From Symbiodinium natans (taxonomy: Eukaryota > Sar > Dinophyceae > Suessiales > Symbiodiniaceae): 64,000 nt of DNA. The stretch lies in assembly GCA_905221605.1 (NCBI GenBank), contig CAJNDS010000868.1, positions 650,107-714,106 on the forward strand. Reading direction: 5' to 3'. Both the position numbers and the translations under genes were made by a program. Positions 11,601 to 19,367 of this stretch are shown here, one piece after another. The notes under the pieces are model-generated. The model made no database searches. It was not told the origin of the DNA and saw only the letters and a list, made by a program, of their open reading frames with translations. The stretch's first letter is position 1. Every line of letters begins with the position of its first letter.

Positions 11601-14600
11601 GAATATCAAGGAGGCAGAAGTACAGCTGGGCGAAAGGGATATCCTAGTAATGAGGAGGGGAGATCTGCGAGGTATGCCGAGGGAGGAGGTGGTCGCCAGG
11701 ATGATAGCAAAACTGGCCGACAAGGTGTCTGAGGTTGAGAAGTGCAAATGGGTGATAGGCCGAATGGCAGAGGAGAGAATGGACAAAGCAGGGATAGCGG
11801 CAGAGGTGCGGGCGCGGGCGATAGAAGACAAAACAAAGATAGAGGACCTCAGCAGGCAGCTCGAAGATATGAAGGTTGAGCCCCGAGGGGGTGGACGGAC
11901 CAATGTTGGATACGAGGGAATAGAAAGTATGCACGCTGAGAATGAAAATCACAAGCTGAAGGTGGAGCTCGCTGTAGCCGTTCATGAACGTGATCGACTA
12001 GCACGAAGGGTCGGAGAGCTCGAGAGGACGGCGGAGAACAACGCGAAGCTAGTCGCAGAAGTCGAGGTACATTTGAGGGAAAGGAGAGAGGAGCTGAGGA
12101 GAATCGGAGCCATCAACGAGATGAGAGACGAATTCAGGGCGCTCCGGGATAGAATGGAGAAGACAGCGTCGAGCGGAAGTGGAGCCACCAGTAGTGAAGG
12201 CACGAGCGAAGAGGGCAAGATTGCCGGTGATAGAAGAGTGAAAGAGTTGGAGTCCGAGCTGGAGGAGCTAAAGAAGGAATACAAGGCCACAAAGCAGGCT
12301 GGGCAAGAGCAGGGACAAGAGTTCTCGGAGTTAAAGAAGACGCTCCAGGAAACTGCCAAACTCAGGGATGACGAAGAGAAAGAGAGAGAAACAATGCGGA
12401 AGCAGGCCGAGGAGAACCTCAAGAAGTACCAGGACAAGGAGAGTGAGCTTAGGGATAGCCTGCAAAAGATAGAGGAGAGAGAGGCCGCGCTGAAGGATAC
12501 GAGGGACAAGTTGGAACAGGCCGAAGAGCGCCTCAGAGGTTACCAAACCATGGACGACGAGCTTAAGGAGAGCCGACGTCGTGCGCAGGAAAGCGAAGCG
12601 GCTATGAAGAAAGCGATGGATAGAATTAGGCAGCTTGAGGATCAGCTCCCGAAAACCGAGAAGGAGAAGGACACCGAAAACAAGGGAGCGGAGAAGGATA
12701 GCCAGAAAGGAGCGACAACGCCGGACGTGAAGACAGATCCGGATCCGACCAAGGATAGTCAGGAGCCCGACAAGATGGATGACGAGCATGCTGCAGCTGA
12801 TGATAGTATGAACACCGTCGACCCGAAGACTAGTGCCGGAACGACGAACTATGAGAGTGCGGTTCCCGAGAGCGCGAGGAATTTTGGAGGTCCGATAGAG
12901 CAGTATTCGTTGGGAGGCCGTGCGGCCATGGTGGAGCTTGACAACCCGGTTAAGGGCGCCCGAATATACAAGGTGAAAGAAAACTTTGAGGTGGGCCGTG
13001 ACACCAGCAGTACGGAGGAGCGGGGATACGGAATGGCAGCGTCGAAGAGTTTAAAAGGAATTATGGACTCGGCCGGAATCAAACGAGAACAAGTCGAGAA
13101 GATCAAGGGTGACGAGGAGGCAGAGTGGAGATTCCAAGAGGACCTGATAAGGAGAGCCAAAGCAGACAAGAGGGACATCGAGGACAAACCCGGAATGAGC
13201 CGAATGAGTAGGAGTTTCCGAGAGATACAACGAAGGAATGCGGCAGTAATGGGGGAAATCAACAAGAAGGTCATGTTGCAGACGTCTAACACCGTGAAGG
13301 GGGATCCGGCACATGGAAGGTGGGAGCTGACGTTGATTCCTACGGGCAATCGCGATGCAGACGGAAACGAGATGATGAGGAATAGTGACGAGGAGGTGGT
13401 GCTATTGCCGATAGTGGAGCAAACAACAAGGGTGGAGAATCTAGAGAAGTACAAGATGGTACTTGAGAGGATAGTCTCGCAGCTCGCAGATGAGACGAGG
13501 ATGGTAATGGGGATAGAAAAGGGAAAGCCAGAGGAGCTAGTTACGGCGACGGGAGTATCTAATGACTCGGTAACGACATGGACAGGTGCCACGCTGAATG
13601 AGCTAGGAATCAAAGGAGAAGTGACCGAGATAGAAAAGCCGTACCCTGCGAATGTGTACATTGAGATGGCAAGAATAGTGGCGGAATTGGCAGCGTGGGG
13701 AGGAGATGCGTACCCGGTACAAAGGGGCGACAGGAGGAATATGAGAAGAAGCACGCAGGAGGCGATGCTAGATGGATCAGCGATCGATAGAGGAAACGGG
13801 ATAGAGTATGCGCTGTGGGCGGAACAACACCACGGAGGAGGGATAGCCTGGTCTAGGATCAGAAAAGAAGTCGACGAGAGATCTTTGTATAGGCTCAGGA
13901 GAGGCGACGAGTACAGAATCGCTTACTTGTCACAGTTTTACGGGATAGAAATCACCAGCAAAATATATAGATGTCCGAAGACCAAGGAGCTGAAGGTGGG
14001 CATCCCATTGGCAGTGAGACCCACGAGTGGCATGAGGATGCCGAGGAACGTGGCGATGCTGAAGAGTTGGGCTGGAGACAGAGTGGAGGGACAGAAAGAA
14101 GAGCGGGAATCTCTGTGGTTCAGGCTGCACCCGGCTGATCTTCCATGCACCGGATACATGGTGGTGGGTGACGCGCAGTGGCAAGAATACGCGAAGGACG
14201 GGATAGTTTGGCCAGAGGCAGGGCATAGCGGAGTGATAGTGGAAGGATGGCATCGGGACGACATGAGGAATCCTTTGCGAGGGTCGCAGATGACGCTCAA
14301 GGCACACTGGACGAAGTACTCTGTTGAGCCATCGGACGTGAGCAGCATACATGGGCTAGAATTTCCACAAGGAGGGATGCCAGAATGGCTATACGACTCG
14401 CTTAGATTGGCGGCTGTGCGAGGTAGGAGAATCGGAATAGCGATAGACATGAGGATGTTCACACTAATCGGAGGCGACGTGGTGGTAACAAGAAGTGGGC
14501 GCTTCATGCTCCTCGGGCCCGTGCCAATGGCATGTTGGAAAGCAGTTTGGTTCGAGGACACGTACACGGCTCTGTACATGCGCGATTGCGAGCTGGACAT

Positions 14601-16455
14601 GTTAGCCGATGAAAGAGGAGACTCACAAGTGAACAGGGATAGACTGTCAAAGACATTGGGGACAGATGAATACCGTGATAGAGTGAGATGGATAATGTCG
14701 GAAATGACGGAGGAGTGCGTGCATTGCCTGGCATGCCACTGTAGAATGGCGAAAGGGATAGTGATCTGCCCGATGTGTTGCAAGCCTATGCCATCCTACC
14801 CGGACTACCTGATGGGGATGAATTTGTGGGAAATCACGGATAGAAACGCGACTATGGGAAGAAAGACGATATGGAAGACCAAGCTACAGGAAGCCCTCGA
14901 CCGCGCAGGGATTAAAATCCCGTTCAGAATGGTGGCCGAAAGGATAGACATGATAGAACGGGACGTGGTGGCAGGGATACTGGCGAGCTTGAACCCCGCA
15001 GAAGACTGGTACTTAGGTTTTAGGGCTGGATTGTGGCCTGAGTACGAGATCGCAGCGTCACGACCGGGGGTATACAGGTTCGCTATGGAAGAGGCGGCGA
15101 TTCATGCGATGATGTTGGATAGAGAGCTGGCAACATCATTCGGGAAGATTCTGAACTTCGAGTACAAGCAGAGTGGCACAGATCACTCGGGAATAGTGGA
15201 TGCGTCAGATTTCCAGCAAGCCCTTGAGACGGTTGCGGCACGCGCTGTAGTGACAGCGAGGCAGAGGTTCTTCTCCATGCATGCAGGGTGTCTGAGGAGA
15301 GGAGGACAGTTTATGAGTTATCAGCTGCTGATAGCTATGGCTGCAGGTTTTAACTCGCCGTTATGGGGGAACAACGCTTGGGCGAAAAGCACGAGGGACC
15401 TGATGGTGCAGACTGCAAATGGTTGTCTGGAGATCATGGAGAGGATAGTTGCAGAAACAAAGCGAGATCCCACTCAACCCATGGCGAAGCACATGAAGTT
15501 TGACACCGAAGGGATACCATTCAACGCGACATGGGGAGAGATTAAGGGGAAGAAGAACAAGCTTCATGGATATAGCCATGCTGCTGGATCTGCTATTCGG
15601 AACCTAGGGCTACGAAGGGAGAGATCGGAGACAGGACCGGTGAATGAGGTATACCGGTGCTCAGTACCGATGGGAGGAATGATGATGAACTGGGCTTCGA
15701 TGGGAGTAGCCGGACATTCTCGTGACGAGGCGCAGCCGGAGGCGCGTGCGGCTAATGCGGGCACGGCATATCCAATTGCCGGGGTAAGCCTAGTGGAGCT
15801 GAACGAGAAGGGGTGGCCAAGAAGGATAGAATCGAAAGGTACGAGAACCGTCGATGTGGAGCTTAGGGACGAGACGGGGAAGAGACAAGAGCCACTGACC
15901 AGGGCAGAAAGTTCGAGTCCAATCCAACTGAAAGAGAGAGGTGGGGCGAGAGCCGATGGTGCTGAGCCCAAAGCGAGGACCCGATCACCTCTGGATAGGG
16001 AGAGAAGAGATATCATCAGGTGGCCGAAGTACGCCATGAGTGATGATAGTTCGGTGAGAAGCTCATCACGCGGATGGGGAAAAGGGCGGGATAGGGATAG
16101 AGCCGATGATCGAGGAGGCAGATACGGATGGATGCCAACTGTACCCAGGTTTGCGGAAGGGACGAAGATGATGGATAGAGGAAGAGGAAAGGGCTCTCTG
16201 CTAGAGAGAACTCGGGCACAAAGAGGTGGCCACGTCACTGGTCCCGAAACAGAAGACGAGTCAGCGATGAGCGAGGCGCTCAACCCGGAATTCAGAGGCA
16301 CTGAGACGACATCAACCAACCGGGCAAACATGGGCGTTGAGACGGGTGACGATGCAAGTGATGCATCTGCGGGTGATCCTGTGAAAGGAAAGGGAAAGCA
16401 TGGAAGGCCGCTGATGTGGAGACCGCGACGTGATCGCCAAAGAGATGAAGCCTGA
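2656..16455 (+). CDS. Giant 4,599-residue ORF downstream of Copia pol, function unknown
   Basis: One uninterrupted frame of 13.8 kb starts at ATG 2656, with TAG in frame 12 bases upstream, and ends in TGA. I do not recognise the whole protein. Visible parts in order are: an ADP-ribosyltransferase-like patch (H538 in FHGTS, Y588 in ASYS, candidate E637); a hydrophobic stretch at about 1162-1178; an acidic then Lys/Arg-rich low-complexity region at about 1370-1500; a CxxC...CxxC motif at C2092/C2095 and C2119/C2122; a long coiled coil at about 2920-3370; a second cysteine cluster at C4021/C4024/C4027 and C4038/C4041; and an Arg-rich tail after about 4390. It sits where an env-like ORF lies in some retroelements, but no signal peptide or convincing membrane anchor is seen. 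GATAG is very dense here (12 copies in 2641-3600). A structural or RNA-coating role is only a guess. Confidence 0.8.
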   Translation: MGEMFGSVSLSERDRDIGSNEDPGTASSSRTVGVRWQRPERQARDAGERERCDRAQAMIDFLEKVFSDADRYLKAETEDGVPGVTTYSYLPVGAKEREQARIHWMLEGNLEMQEVWARRAIPSHFKDDADFKKWMSSGIAGVRAEEAQAKTAKKGGKRPAVGYDVDRMRVHKIMYLWEVLRCTRRNPEAWIREKIPLIAATVTDATDYLERVIANWDRPRSHGGATKPPPQASPDSGNLSREKLNDLIGVRLARGIDVPGCAMPTAGTGGDVDTPWAPKFIGATDETEKSFQRGRSYERMIAGVAPIAISVGGVYDVTNGSKDPFRASWGGISRKTLDWAEIHMDDTEKSPFDDAIKGMMTWLAVRPLKYAIPPSQVAERIAVSHKSSEEKLKIWTEAQPKIKVIGMADEIMGAYESQYLKRGRDVMEEFRRSEGGEKGYGVMANAANGQMKEYLDTLSWQIGGPTSVLHLLHWSLAEEVITFPEVQADGGIKDVKEHFTDSRCMWVPTKAEYAGAEKLNQEMSVGNEEFNVPGWIFHGTSLEALWSMIASGGIDRSHPLVTWTTGAPSVNDSAGCWFGRSICGTASYSTWHSLGNGWIVRVLAGFRRIGKNVKMDVGTRRSSVPDGQIRMDVDRVEIDGVLFCFMRATKIIGHALICRPKHPGLGANSHLMSEMSALMEKHPQGVERLYWRYHLEKRAIIGPARGPLPERPVDWKMEHEFLHREGDENVTKVVEQPTGSRSGLIELMRGWIAELPSGGGVSGPDRDKDYYPVDSEWANVIRLLEYMGIEAPMATGHDSAVVKMPWRSFVGPAIYRRCVESSGIEEKVMENANKATHHMGKVLEMADVGSIVLGIEKAPRKYGWNRPEDVDQSWAFEAQAWAAIIGIGMGGVGGRLMEPALSSELESAVETYEWMFDIATAFHERKAAELVTWWAEGMKPPLQLRCSADQKTYVHIIIPEGIEGVSNKKNPASPGEVREWIAMLLKAHGDYGKAAESMSFITHKLTGTQEMTYQGAYKKVQEVCKECVSKGMGGNQVTNIVVVLAPAGMAAGNARRAIDEVRRFEATDDDTKTKVARETRETIRKANANVLWVGPGNFEENGFPTNYRVREEAKELIRAGEAMDKLMKKSGIITLPWNVMRTAFPRMGVDAGKLYISAGRTFGFWAQILFISMFGMMWPTPRDMELYDRETSAIREVISEEGRDSIGEVGVWLRRWIEVAKADRSLKTKVIVPETKITGATESLRTSDRQGVYTEMAARIDESVWKTMCGKSEAHCVSAGDRGSWHRMKVIIYTAAGFHMKDPEYQALRAMAAIGQLKAMADDAEMMEDDAESDGEEDDAMGEDRPENQSAREGDASITEECKEGSDEGFATVRSRSEQKKAKKENREAKKRKELLESAQELANQRQEKQARDEKRKSAGEKAGDGRDGGALRGTAGIGDQGDRPPAPPVPTRGDTKGAVMQAPRWKGGAGTGSNIKTLSDLKSEQEYSDRETQQETRSGDSGEGPMVIGSGGTVGVVADGTELDRVECVGTGESGGILRLRMEEEGSPVIEAPWSRNTRAGQVLGEGHLIEMQHWIRCYGAPPMAWTTIVVQVIRRMIRATCPREVTDEITPKEVYDIVKAGIYDSQVLSGTRPGAEPSYTGIALGTLMRSRILNVESNVGGMRKWVEQFYRVWMGMNGILGTVPELRADGGRLGRPGHKPTSISPPPSEPRVKPTSNDADEIEVEMRWIIYNVMIEPETLSLGYEELEMLWETKLFEVVQRAGEHLIDRVMTRIEAGTGGYPDSMDVADMVEEVTKQGFGSETGGTTPLNKIEFSNYVVRIWLAKFVRTMILEDMKFPREWANTMAWWIAQNMMLVKPETDIVEMIGNDSTLFEEIISSMRRIESMGQGYPADYYRWIEEIKEDALKEALKGRRSATGIRPEPLDSVAEAEEHGVNAREAKDATMQIDAGGEMNKPESPEMDSKMEGVEAHEAMEPDSENERGQGFSELFGHGVDTIADREEDSHVARQNPEIYRRVVEDVWNQKHNFPFPWLDEARAERDELVKKMTDAVHERVTRENPVEESNTRGSGIHSFSEPVEWLRRICWGYHCHACFAWWLGYTGVDSNGEAFPCEGAVCPVCEKELGQVGKYSTLVKGRPPSVVLAAIVQNSYLPEYDPRRIVARLTERLAAEGMPWEEIDLFEPHELMVAAGIVVVDKPEAKLDFMDVIMTLGKIATDESGVLPEWNLDRCLERPQAPELMEDSVEPDARRRLRMAAASLRESPNWREEIQAIARDYRVEGMGFWRANPDVRREQWRRATEIAIERRASNLGPMELDRELRAQRVREVTQRLGPEVSDRLLIRGVNFSIFNLEDLMYKVLKDVTIEDLMAGLNSAGAGTVAAEIKKRIEQHQGRRPEFANIMNMKLGEVVRKQYQEQLELKYRPEDIQRWKPDRRREEIKKLPLWARCTMQRILLGGIRDKGANPSRIERRLYAYLQLIDFTLAEECNEPEDEEAGGVKKRGRNWQEVIKPEEMKEKIMIPHYKMNYRIARRRSTWEAVVEAAEAGQSWMIHSADGAVIRNTSWVTWTRDEGEGIGATVFNPIDYLTQTKKAAIRAMVERDMAEGDYHPNLYTEEAARGRTQYFPAHELVNALMVDSLRVTLTDRASKLCASAIFKNWVPQFERRDRLMAELHAVQVLLDGVVRSANQMPMVHPHMMYGLATLTKLRDFYAAMREAAEFYGLGSRPLGTIVADASMKEPMHPLERPEMMATNVRDVMRSMASALILTEMPETWEGLTLAEYRDRQERAAVEMDEQDRRMGWDRMRERAMTGHERKYNTAVIRQDPDDSKAVMLNMSLVAANPITAHRAPTANIRSDRVEHGRDVPGELRADRFLTGDIEAEPTHRPFMIQADRMRASMESVVTKIIDGTLISTQKGKENMTDRERLQEAEDRIKQLKFRLTNVAVRLVMVGLIDEDEDDPLCEEFDEDYERRKYYSDEEWKNIKEAEVQLGERDILVMRRGDLRGMPREEVVARMIAKLADKVSEVEKCKWVIGRMAEERMDKAGIAAEVRARAIEDKTKIEDLSRQLEDMKVEPRGGGRTNVGYEGIESMHAENENHKLKVELAVAVHERDRLARRVGELERTAENNAKLVAEVEVHLRERREELRRIGAINEMRDEFRALRDRMEKTASSGSGATSSEGTSEEGKIAGDRRVKELESELEELKKEYKATKQAGQEQGQEFSELKKTLQETAKLRDDEEKERETMRKQAEENLKKYQDKESELRDSLQKIEEREAALKDTRDKLEQAEERLRGYQTMDDELKESRRRAQESEAAMKKAMDRIRQLEDQLPKTEKEKDTENKGAEKDSQKGATTPDVKTDPDPTKDSQEPDKMDDEHAAADDSMNTVDPKTSAGTTNYESAVPESARNFGGPIEQYSLGGRAAMVELDNPVKGARIYKVKENFEVGRDTSSTEERGYGMAASKSLKGIMDSAGIKREQVEKIKGDEEAEWRFQEDLIRRAKADKRDIEDKPGMSRMSRSFREIQRRNAAVMGEINKKVMLQTSNTVKGDPAHGRWELTLIPTGNRDADGNEMMRNSDEEVVLLPIVEQTTRVENLEKYKMVLERIVSQLADETRMVMGIEKGKPEELVTATGVSNDSVTTWTGATLNELGIKGEVTEIEKPYPANVYIEMARIVAELAAWGGDAYPVQRGDRRNMRRSTQEAMLDGSAIDRGNGIEYALWAEQHHGGGIAWSRIRKEVDERSLYRLRRGDEYRIAYLSQFYGIEITSKIYRCPKTKELKVGIPLAVRPTSGMRMPRNVAMLKSWAGDRVEGQKEERESLWFRLHPADLPCTGYMVVGDAQWQEYAKDGIVWPEAGHSGVIVEGWHRDDMRNPLRGSQMTLKAHWTKYSVEPSDVSSIHGLEFPQGGMPEWLYDSLRLAAVRGRRIGIAIDMRMFTLIGGDVVVTRSGRFMLLGPVPMACWKAVWFEDTYTALYMRDCELDMLADERGDSQVNRDRLSKTLGTDEYRDRVRWIMSEMTEECVHCLACHCRMAKGIVICPMCCKPMPSYPDYLMGMNLWEITDRNATMGRKTIWKTKLQEALDRAGIKIPFRMVAERIDMIERDVVAGILASLNPAEDWYLGFRAGLWPEYEIAASRPGVYRFAMEEAAIHAMMLDRELATSFGKILNFEYKQSGTDHSGIVDASDFQQALETVAARAVVTARQRFFSMHAGCLRRGGQFMSYQLLIAMAAGFNSPLWGNNAWAKSTRDLMVQTANGCLEIMERIVAETKRDPTQPMAKHMKFDTEGIPFNATWGEIKGKKNKLHGYSHAAGSAIRNLGLRRERSETGPVNEVYRCSVPMGGMMMNWASMGVAGHSRDEAQPEARAANAGTAYPIAGVSLVELNEKGWPRRIESKGTRTVDVELRDETGKRQEPLTRAESSSPIQLKERGGARADGAEPKARTRSPLDRERRDIIRWPKYAMSDDSSVRSSSRGWGKGRDRDRADDRGGRYGWMPTVPRFAEGTKMMDRGRGKGSLLERTRAQRGGHVTGPETEDESAMSEALNPEFRGTETTSTNRANMGVETGDDASDASAGDPVKGKGKHGRPLMWRPRRDRQRDEA
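4243..4626 (+). other. ADP-ribosyltransferase-like patch inside the giant ORF
   Basis: Residues about 530-657 read like the ART/PARP fold: GWIFHGTSLEALWSMIASGG, then a glycine/aromatic stretch with GTASYSTWHS, then a beta-rich part with VEIDGVLF. H538 (codon 4267), Y588 (codon 4417) and E637 (codon 4564) would fit an H-Y-E arrangement. The similarity is by eye only; the Glu assignment is the weakest part and an inactive or unrelated fold remains possible. Confidence 0.35.
8929..9024 (+). other. Zinc-ribbon-like CxxC...CxxC motif in the giant ORF
   Basis: C2092-x2-C2095 and C2119-x2-C2122 are separated by 23 residues rich in Trp and Gly, with extra His at 2091 and 2093. The spacing fits a zinc ribbon or treble-clef knuckle. 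A metal site and nucleic-acid binding are inferred. Confidence 0.5.
11400..12720 (+). other. Coiled-coil region of the giant ORF
   Basis: Residues about 2915-3355 are Glu/Lys/Arg-rich with heptad-like Leu spacing and few Pro or Gly, apart from a short Ser/Gly break near 12160-12210. Such a stretch normally forms a long coiled coil for oligomerisation. No ATPase head motifs are seen, so it is not an SMC protein. Confidence 0.6.
14713..14790 (+). other. Second cysteine-rich zinc-binding-like motif in the giant ORF
   Basis: C4021, C4024, C4027, C4029, C4038, C4041 and C4042 cluster with His 4023 and His 4028. CxxC-x13-CxxC (4021/4024 with 4038/4041) would bind one zinc; the extra Cys could allow another register. 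Confidence 0.5.
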
Positions 16456-17900
16456 TGAAATGGCGACAAGCGGGGATAGGACGAAAGCACAAAGCTGCCT
16501 AGTCACCAATGGCTCGGCGTGAGGGATAGAATGGGACATGCAAAGTCATGTGCCCGGGCCATGGCTGGTGGCGCACGCGGGGGGATAGAGCGGATGGATG
16601 GCGCAGGATGAGATGAGTGGGTGAACGGCTGTCGTGAGACTCTGGTGCAGGGCTTGGCTAGCCACCAATAAGACCCTGCGGCGGAAGCTTCTGGGAAGGC
16701 ATGGCTCGCCACCAATAAGAACTTCACATGAAAAGACCAAAAGATAAAGGTGTGGAGAGGATGAAAGATCAGAATGGGCATGGCTAACCACCAGTGAGTC
16801 CCCACGGAGAAGATCGCATACAAGAATGAAGGGATAGAAGCGTGGGAACTACATTGACATCGAGGGGTACTGATCAAAAGTGAGGCCTTACCCAGGATAG
16901 CTATGAAGAAGATGAACTGAGTCGGGCGATGAAGTGGATAGAAGCGACGCTTGATTTTCCAGGAGTGCGACGGATAGACAATTTTACTACATAGAATAGA
17001 CGCGAGGGCACGAAGTGTAGCCAAGAGCCACGGACTGGTGGTTTGTGCTACTGCGATGAATGTCGAGGTTAGCGGATGGCGGTGTTGCTTCCGAGGATAG
17101 CTGGAGTGATCGCCGTAATCGCGGGTGGTGGTGGGCGCCCTAAAGGGGCTGGCGATCAGGTCGGCTATGCCTCCTACGTTCTTGTTTTACCTGAAGCTAA
17201 CCGGGATAGAAGTCGCGAATTCATCGATTTTCTGACCGCTGAGTGCGTCCCGAAAACGGGGGGTGTTTAGCACAAAGAGGTCAGGTCAATTCCATGGGGT
17301 GCTAGTTTGACTTGTACATGTATTTCGGGTTCGGACCCATTCTTGAGGCAGGACATTGGATAGTGCACCGCCATCGTCGAGGACGAGATGGGATAGAAAA
17401 GATTTCGTGTCCGCCTGCAGCCGAGAGCTGCTCAAGAAGGGCCCTTCTTAGTACTGTAGCAGCCAGTATTGTACAGTTTTCGCCCCCGTGGATAGTGTTC
17501 CTGTACGTTGTGGACTTGATTGGCCAACTCGCATCCGGAGGAAAGAGGAGCCAAAAGGGTCGGGCGTTGACGAGGAATAGATCCTTTTCCCTAACCTTGG
17601 GATAGTTATCTGTTCTCTTTACAACTCATAGCCGGAGGCCGGAGGATACTGAGGGCAGGTGGCTGTTCAGGTGAATATCGGGATAGGTGTACAACACGCA
17701 GCCGGACGGCTAGTGGATACATCTAGAGCGATAGGTTACCACCCCCTGGAGATAGCAACTCTGGGGATCCTTCCGATAGTTAACGTCGGGAGTGGCTCGG
17801 AACGATTGGCTAGCTACCTTGAGTTCCCCGTTGACAGGGATACTGTTACTTCTGGTGCAACATTACAACCTACAACTGTAAATATACAACTTCTTTCTCC
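16456..17900 (+). other. Non-coding 3' tail of the retroelement
   Basis: No ORF here looks real; the short open frames have no recognisable content. GATAG continues at full density up to about 17,780, then stops. This should contain the 3' untranslated region and any 3' LTR. I cannot prove an LTR because the 5' end of the element is outside the window, and I see no convincing polypurine tract next to ORF2. Confidence 0.55.
16651..16798 (+). repeat. TGGCTNNCCACCA hairpin-like repeats in the element tail
   Basis: Three close copies of GGCNTGGCTNNCCACCA(A/G)T(A/G)AG lie at 16651-16673, 16698-16720 and 16776-16798. A looser relative (TCACCAATGGCTCGG) is at 16502-16516. TGGC and GCCA can pair to give a small stem, and CCACCA is constant. 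Protein-binding sites or RNA hairpins for replication or packaging are possible. Confidence 0.5.
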
Positions 17901-19233
17901 TCGTGTGGCCTGAGCTAGTTACTGGAACGGGTTGCGCAAGTTTTCATTGGTTTGGACACTTCGCACAGTTTCGGACACTACTACATTAGTGACTCGTGGT
18001 GTATGATGACATGGGAGTTTCCAGAATTCGCTAGGGCCCCTGTCGATATCTCCCCCCCCCCCCCCAGTTTGAGAGAGGGGATATCCGAACCAGAAATTCC
18101 TCAGCTGCATTGTTAGCTGCAGAAGTCAACCGGGGAGTGCGGCCAATTCTGCCCCAAAAGCTGAGGCAATTGGCGCGAGTGTGTCTTGGGCGTCGGGCTC
18201 TACGTTCACCCAAGGAGTGGTGGCTTTGCACCTGACTGGACACACTGGTCGTGCCCTTTCCTTGCTCCGTCAACACAACCTCGGAACTCACTAGCCCCGA
18301 ATTCTCCGAGTTCCCCTGATCACCCTCACTAAGCTTGCCCTAGACCCTCAAAAACCCCAAACACCCAAGCCTCAAAGCACTTACCGAACACCGAACATGC
18401 GTGAGGACTTGCCGCGAGCGACGGGCACGTATCCCTCCAGAGGTTGACCTCGCAACTGAGTTTCAAGTAATTGGGCACCCCCCCCCCCCCCCACCACCCC
18501 AAAAACAGGGTTGAGGGTTCAGGGGCTGAACCCGAACCATGGCCCTGAACTTTCAGGATTTAAGGTGGATTCTGCTGTCTCACGGCGGCAAGGACGCGGT
18601 CGATTACTGGGGTTGCAGAGCCCGCAAGTGCGCAACAGCTTCGTCAGCTTCGCTGCAAAAGCCCCGGCACCAAACCTTACACTCTGAAGCCCCGAACTCA
18701 TCCCTGGCCTTCCCTCCTGCCCAGGTGTTGGACTACGTGTCTGCTGAGGCCTACAACCTGGGCGTGCGAAGCTCCGTGCAGCGAGGCCCCGTTCGGGTTG
18801 CGGATTTTTGGGTCTGGCCTTCCATCTCGGAAGGCCCTACCCAAACCTTGCAACGTGTGCCCAGACCCCAAAGCACTTGACCCCATTGGCTGAATCCCCA
18901 AACAGGGCCAAGAGAAGAGTTCGAGCAGAAGTTGCCCTGTCTGTCCCTCTTGCCCCAGCCCTTCCGAGAGCCCACATCAGCAAGTGCTCCGATAAAGAGT
19001 GTGGCCGGTCCATGCTTTCCGCCTCGGGCGCGCTTTTCCCAGTTTTTTTCGAACGCATGGGCCGGGTGGTTGTATATTCTGTAAGGCAGTGAAGGGTACG
19101 CAAATGGCATTATACACACCCAGATGGGCAACAAGGTGGGACGGTGGGACTGTTTCGGAGCAGATTTCGGTTCGGAGCAAGTTGTTTCCGTGCAGTTTTG
19201 CCCTCCTCCAGAAATTTGACTGACCCTAATTCT
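17901..19233. other. Non-coding stretch after the element, with poly-C tracts
   Basis: GATAG has ended and telomere-type arrays have not begun. Poly-C runs lie at 18052-18065 and about 18478-18492. GC-rich islands near 18540-18640 could be exons (one frame after TTTCAG reads through about 25 codons), but frames are open on both strands so I do not call them. Nothing else is recognisable. Confidence 0.4.
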
Positions 19234-19269
19234 TAAACCCTAAACCCTAAACCCTAAACCCTAAACCCT
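19234..19269 (-). repeat. Telomere-type array, CCCTAAA strand
   Basis: About five perfect CCCTAAA units. With the TTTAGGG array at 19368-19421 it brackets a 98-base exon-sized island. Confidence 0.9.
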
Positions 19270-19308
19270 GTGTCAAAAAGAAGCCCCGAACCTCCCAGCT
19301 GCCCAGGG

Positions 19309-19350
19309 TCCGACTGGGACGCGGAGGAAGCCCAAGAGCCGGCTGAGGTC
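19309..19350 (+). CDS. Possible short exon between telomere-type arrays
   Basis: After CCCAG, one frame reads SDWDAEEAQEPAE to a GAG|GTCCTC donor. All frames are open in this GC-rich island, so strand and frame are uncertain. It sits 40 bases after a CCCTAAA array and 18 bases before a TTTAGGG array. Confidence 0.25.
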
Positions 19351-19367
19351 CTCAGGCCGGGGGGGTG

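Larger units (their letters stand above)
1..17790 (+). repeat. Dispersed GATAG pentamer, one strand only
   Basis: GATAG recurs throughout at irregular spacing. In 2641-3600 it occurs 12 times (starts 2695, 2829, 2863, 3069, 3151, 3246, 3291, 3304, 3396, 3420, 3555, 3573) where about one is expected by chance; the reverse complement CTATC is seen there once. In ORF2 it is used as GAT-AGN and as N-ATA-G but not in the TAG-stop phase. The non-coding tail has about 17 copies in 1.3 kb, the same density. By eye I find none from about 17,780 to 26,080. It is therefore a nucleic-acid-level feature that marks the extent of the element. Confidence 0.8.

Noticed and set aside
11400-12720. SMC or myosin-like protein
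   Set aside because: Coiled coil only; no ATPase head motifs found on either side.
2656-16455. Envelope-like protein of an infectious retrovirus
   Set aside because: Position fits, but no signal peptide, no convincing membrane anchor and a length several times that of any envelope protein I know.
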